Made by a program: the position numbers and the translations under genes
In this document: piece after piece, positions 63,437 through 64,000 of the stretch
Layout of the letters: the number at the start of each line of letters is the position of its first letter
Position numbering within the stretch: the first letter of the stretch is position 1
The notes under the pieces: model-generated
Database searches by the model: none
What the model was told of the DNA's origin: nothing
Seen by the model: the letters and a program-made list of their open reading frames with translations, nothing else
Source: Olivibacter jilunii
GTDB taxonomy: Bacteria > Bacteroidota > Bacteroidia > Sphingobacteriales > Sphingobacteriaceae
Assembly (NCBI RefSeq): GCF_900607235.1
Contig: NZ_LR027849.1
Span: 248,001-312,000 of the forward strand
Direction of reading: 5' to 3'
Length of the DNA: 64,000 nt

Positions 63437-64000
63437 ATGAAATTACTACAAACAATAGCTTTGCTTATGCTTTGCTGCTTTTTCTCCAGCAGCTGCCAGA
63501 AGGATTTGTTAGAGCAAACTCCTGAAACCAATATCAGCGACGCAGATTATTGGAAAACGGCTAACGACTTGAAGCTTTACGCCAATAATTTTTATAATAC
63601 GATGTTACCCAATTATAATGGTTGGGGATCGATCGGTATTTATGGCTTGGATGCGAATGGCAGCGATAATATGATCGCTACCAGCTATAATTCAGCCTTA
63701 AATGGCGAAAGAGTTGTTCCTGGAACTGACGGCGGCTACGGTGCTTATGGCGACTGGGCGGCGCTTCGGAATGTGAATTATTTTTTGGCTAATTATAACA
63801 AAGTAAACGAGTCCTTCGATGTAATCAAAGCATATGTGGGAGAGGCACTCTTTTTCAGGGCATATTTCTACTTTGATAAATTGAAAAGTTTTGGCGATCT
63901 ACCTTGGATCAATGTTCCACTAAACACTTCGTCGGAAGAAGTTTATAATGAACGTTTGCCTAGAAATATTGTAGTCGACTCCCTGATGAATGATTTGGAC
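63437..64000 (+). CDS. SusD/RagB-type lipoprotein, 3'-truncated by the window
   Basis: An open frame from ATG at 63437 to the window end (188 codons, no stop). The lipoprotein signal MKLLQTIALLMLCCFFSSSC puts the lipidated Cys at residue 20. KDLLEQTPETNISDADYW and LRNVNYFLANYNKV, GEALFFRAYFYFDKLKSFGDLPWIN are the usual SusD N-terminal segments. It lies 16 nt after the STN-type SusC gene and is its surface partner. Confidence 0.93.
   Translation, partial: MKLLQTIALLMLCCFFSSSCQKDLLEQTPETNISDADYWKTANDLKLYANNFYNTMLPNYNGWGSIGIYGLDANGSDNMIATSYNSALNGERVVPGTDGGYGAYGDWAALRNVNYFLANYNKVNESFDVIKAYVGEALFFRAYFYFDKLKSFGDLPWINVPLNTSSEEVYNERLPRNIVVDSLMNDLD

Noticed and set aside
14240-64000. Prophage, integrative element or plasmid backbone
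   Set aside because: No integrase, transposase, relaxase, conjugation, capsid or replication genes are visible; the accessory features look like individual insertions.

Overview
The window looks like a chromosomal piece of a Bacteroidota soil or plant-associated bacterium of the Sphingobacteriaceae type. The evidence is two SusC/SusD pairs, an ECF sigma/FecR pair, family-typical glycoside hydrolases, a moderately AT-rich composition, few Shine-Dalgarno sequences, and one excellent Bacteroidota promoter (TTTG-N19-TATATTTG at 8882-8912). No phage, plasmid or insertion-sequence transposase gene is visible. The species cannot be named from the sequence alone.

Layout. (1) 1-14 kb, plus strand: a pentose/arabinoxylan-type locus with a 5'-truncated GH39 xylosidase, a frameshifted XRE regulator remnant, a TPR histidine kinase without a response regulator, a ROK sugar kinase with an MFS sugar porter, a SASA-type acetylesterase, a GH127/GH146 beta-L-arabinofuranosidase and a GH51 alpha-L-arabinofuranosidase with an extra N-terminal propeller-like domain. 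The 1.2-kb gap at 7.7-8.96 kb holds 11-bp iterons and a 531-bp non-coding element with inverted ends. (2) 14.2-17 kb, minus: a two-subunit molybdenum hydroxylase (IorAB type). (3) 17.3-22.5 kb: a YjbR protein, a secreted nuclease, and a compact oxidative pentose phosphate cluster rpiB-gnd-zwf-pgl. (4) 22.8-29.4 kb: map, a 1556-aa DUF4011/helicase/nuclease/DUF3320 protein related to the Hhe anti-phage protein, and ada. (5) 29.3-34.1 kb: a membrane nucleotide cyclase, a sigma-54 response regulator and a divergent DUF486/AraC pair. (6) 34.1-43.6 kb, minus: a galactoside utilisation locus with SusC, SusD, a GH36/27-like alpha-galactosidase, a GntR-type sensor-regulator and a sodium/sugar symporter. 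(7) 43.8-44.6 kb: a six-unit repeat array of 114/117 bp followed by tRNA-Pro(UGG). (8) 44.7-54.8 kb, minus: a complete high-affinity potassium uptake locus, namely a leader gene, two unannotated small membrane proteins, kdpF, kdpA, kdpB, kdpC, a porin, a KdpD lacking its kinase part, and a separate histidine kinase. (9) 55-64 kb, plus: an ECF sigma gene and its likely FecR/SusC(STN)/SusD partners, split by a copper P-type ATPase gene.

How it fits together: the two carbohydrate loci deliver pentoses and galactose, which can feed the pentose phosphate cluster. The most interesting regulatory hypothesis concerns the Kdp locus. A candidate -24/-12 (sigma-54) promoter lies just before the first gene, and two identical-pattern 15-bp dyads lie about 90-125 bp upstream, the arrangement expected for an NtrC-type activator. 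The only sigma-54 activator in the window (31.3-32.6 kb) has no partner kinase beside it, and the Kdp kinase has no response regulator beside it. The strongest candidates for undescribed biology are the two small membrane proteins ahead of kdpF, the Hhe-like protein with changed nuclease residues, the 531-bp structured element, and the orphan operators at 43.7 kb and 55.0 kb. All functional calls come from reading motifs; no database search was possible.
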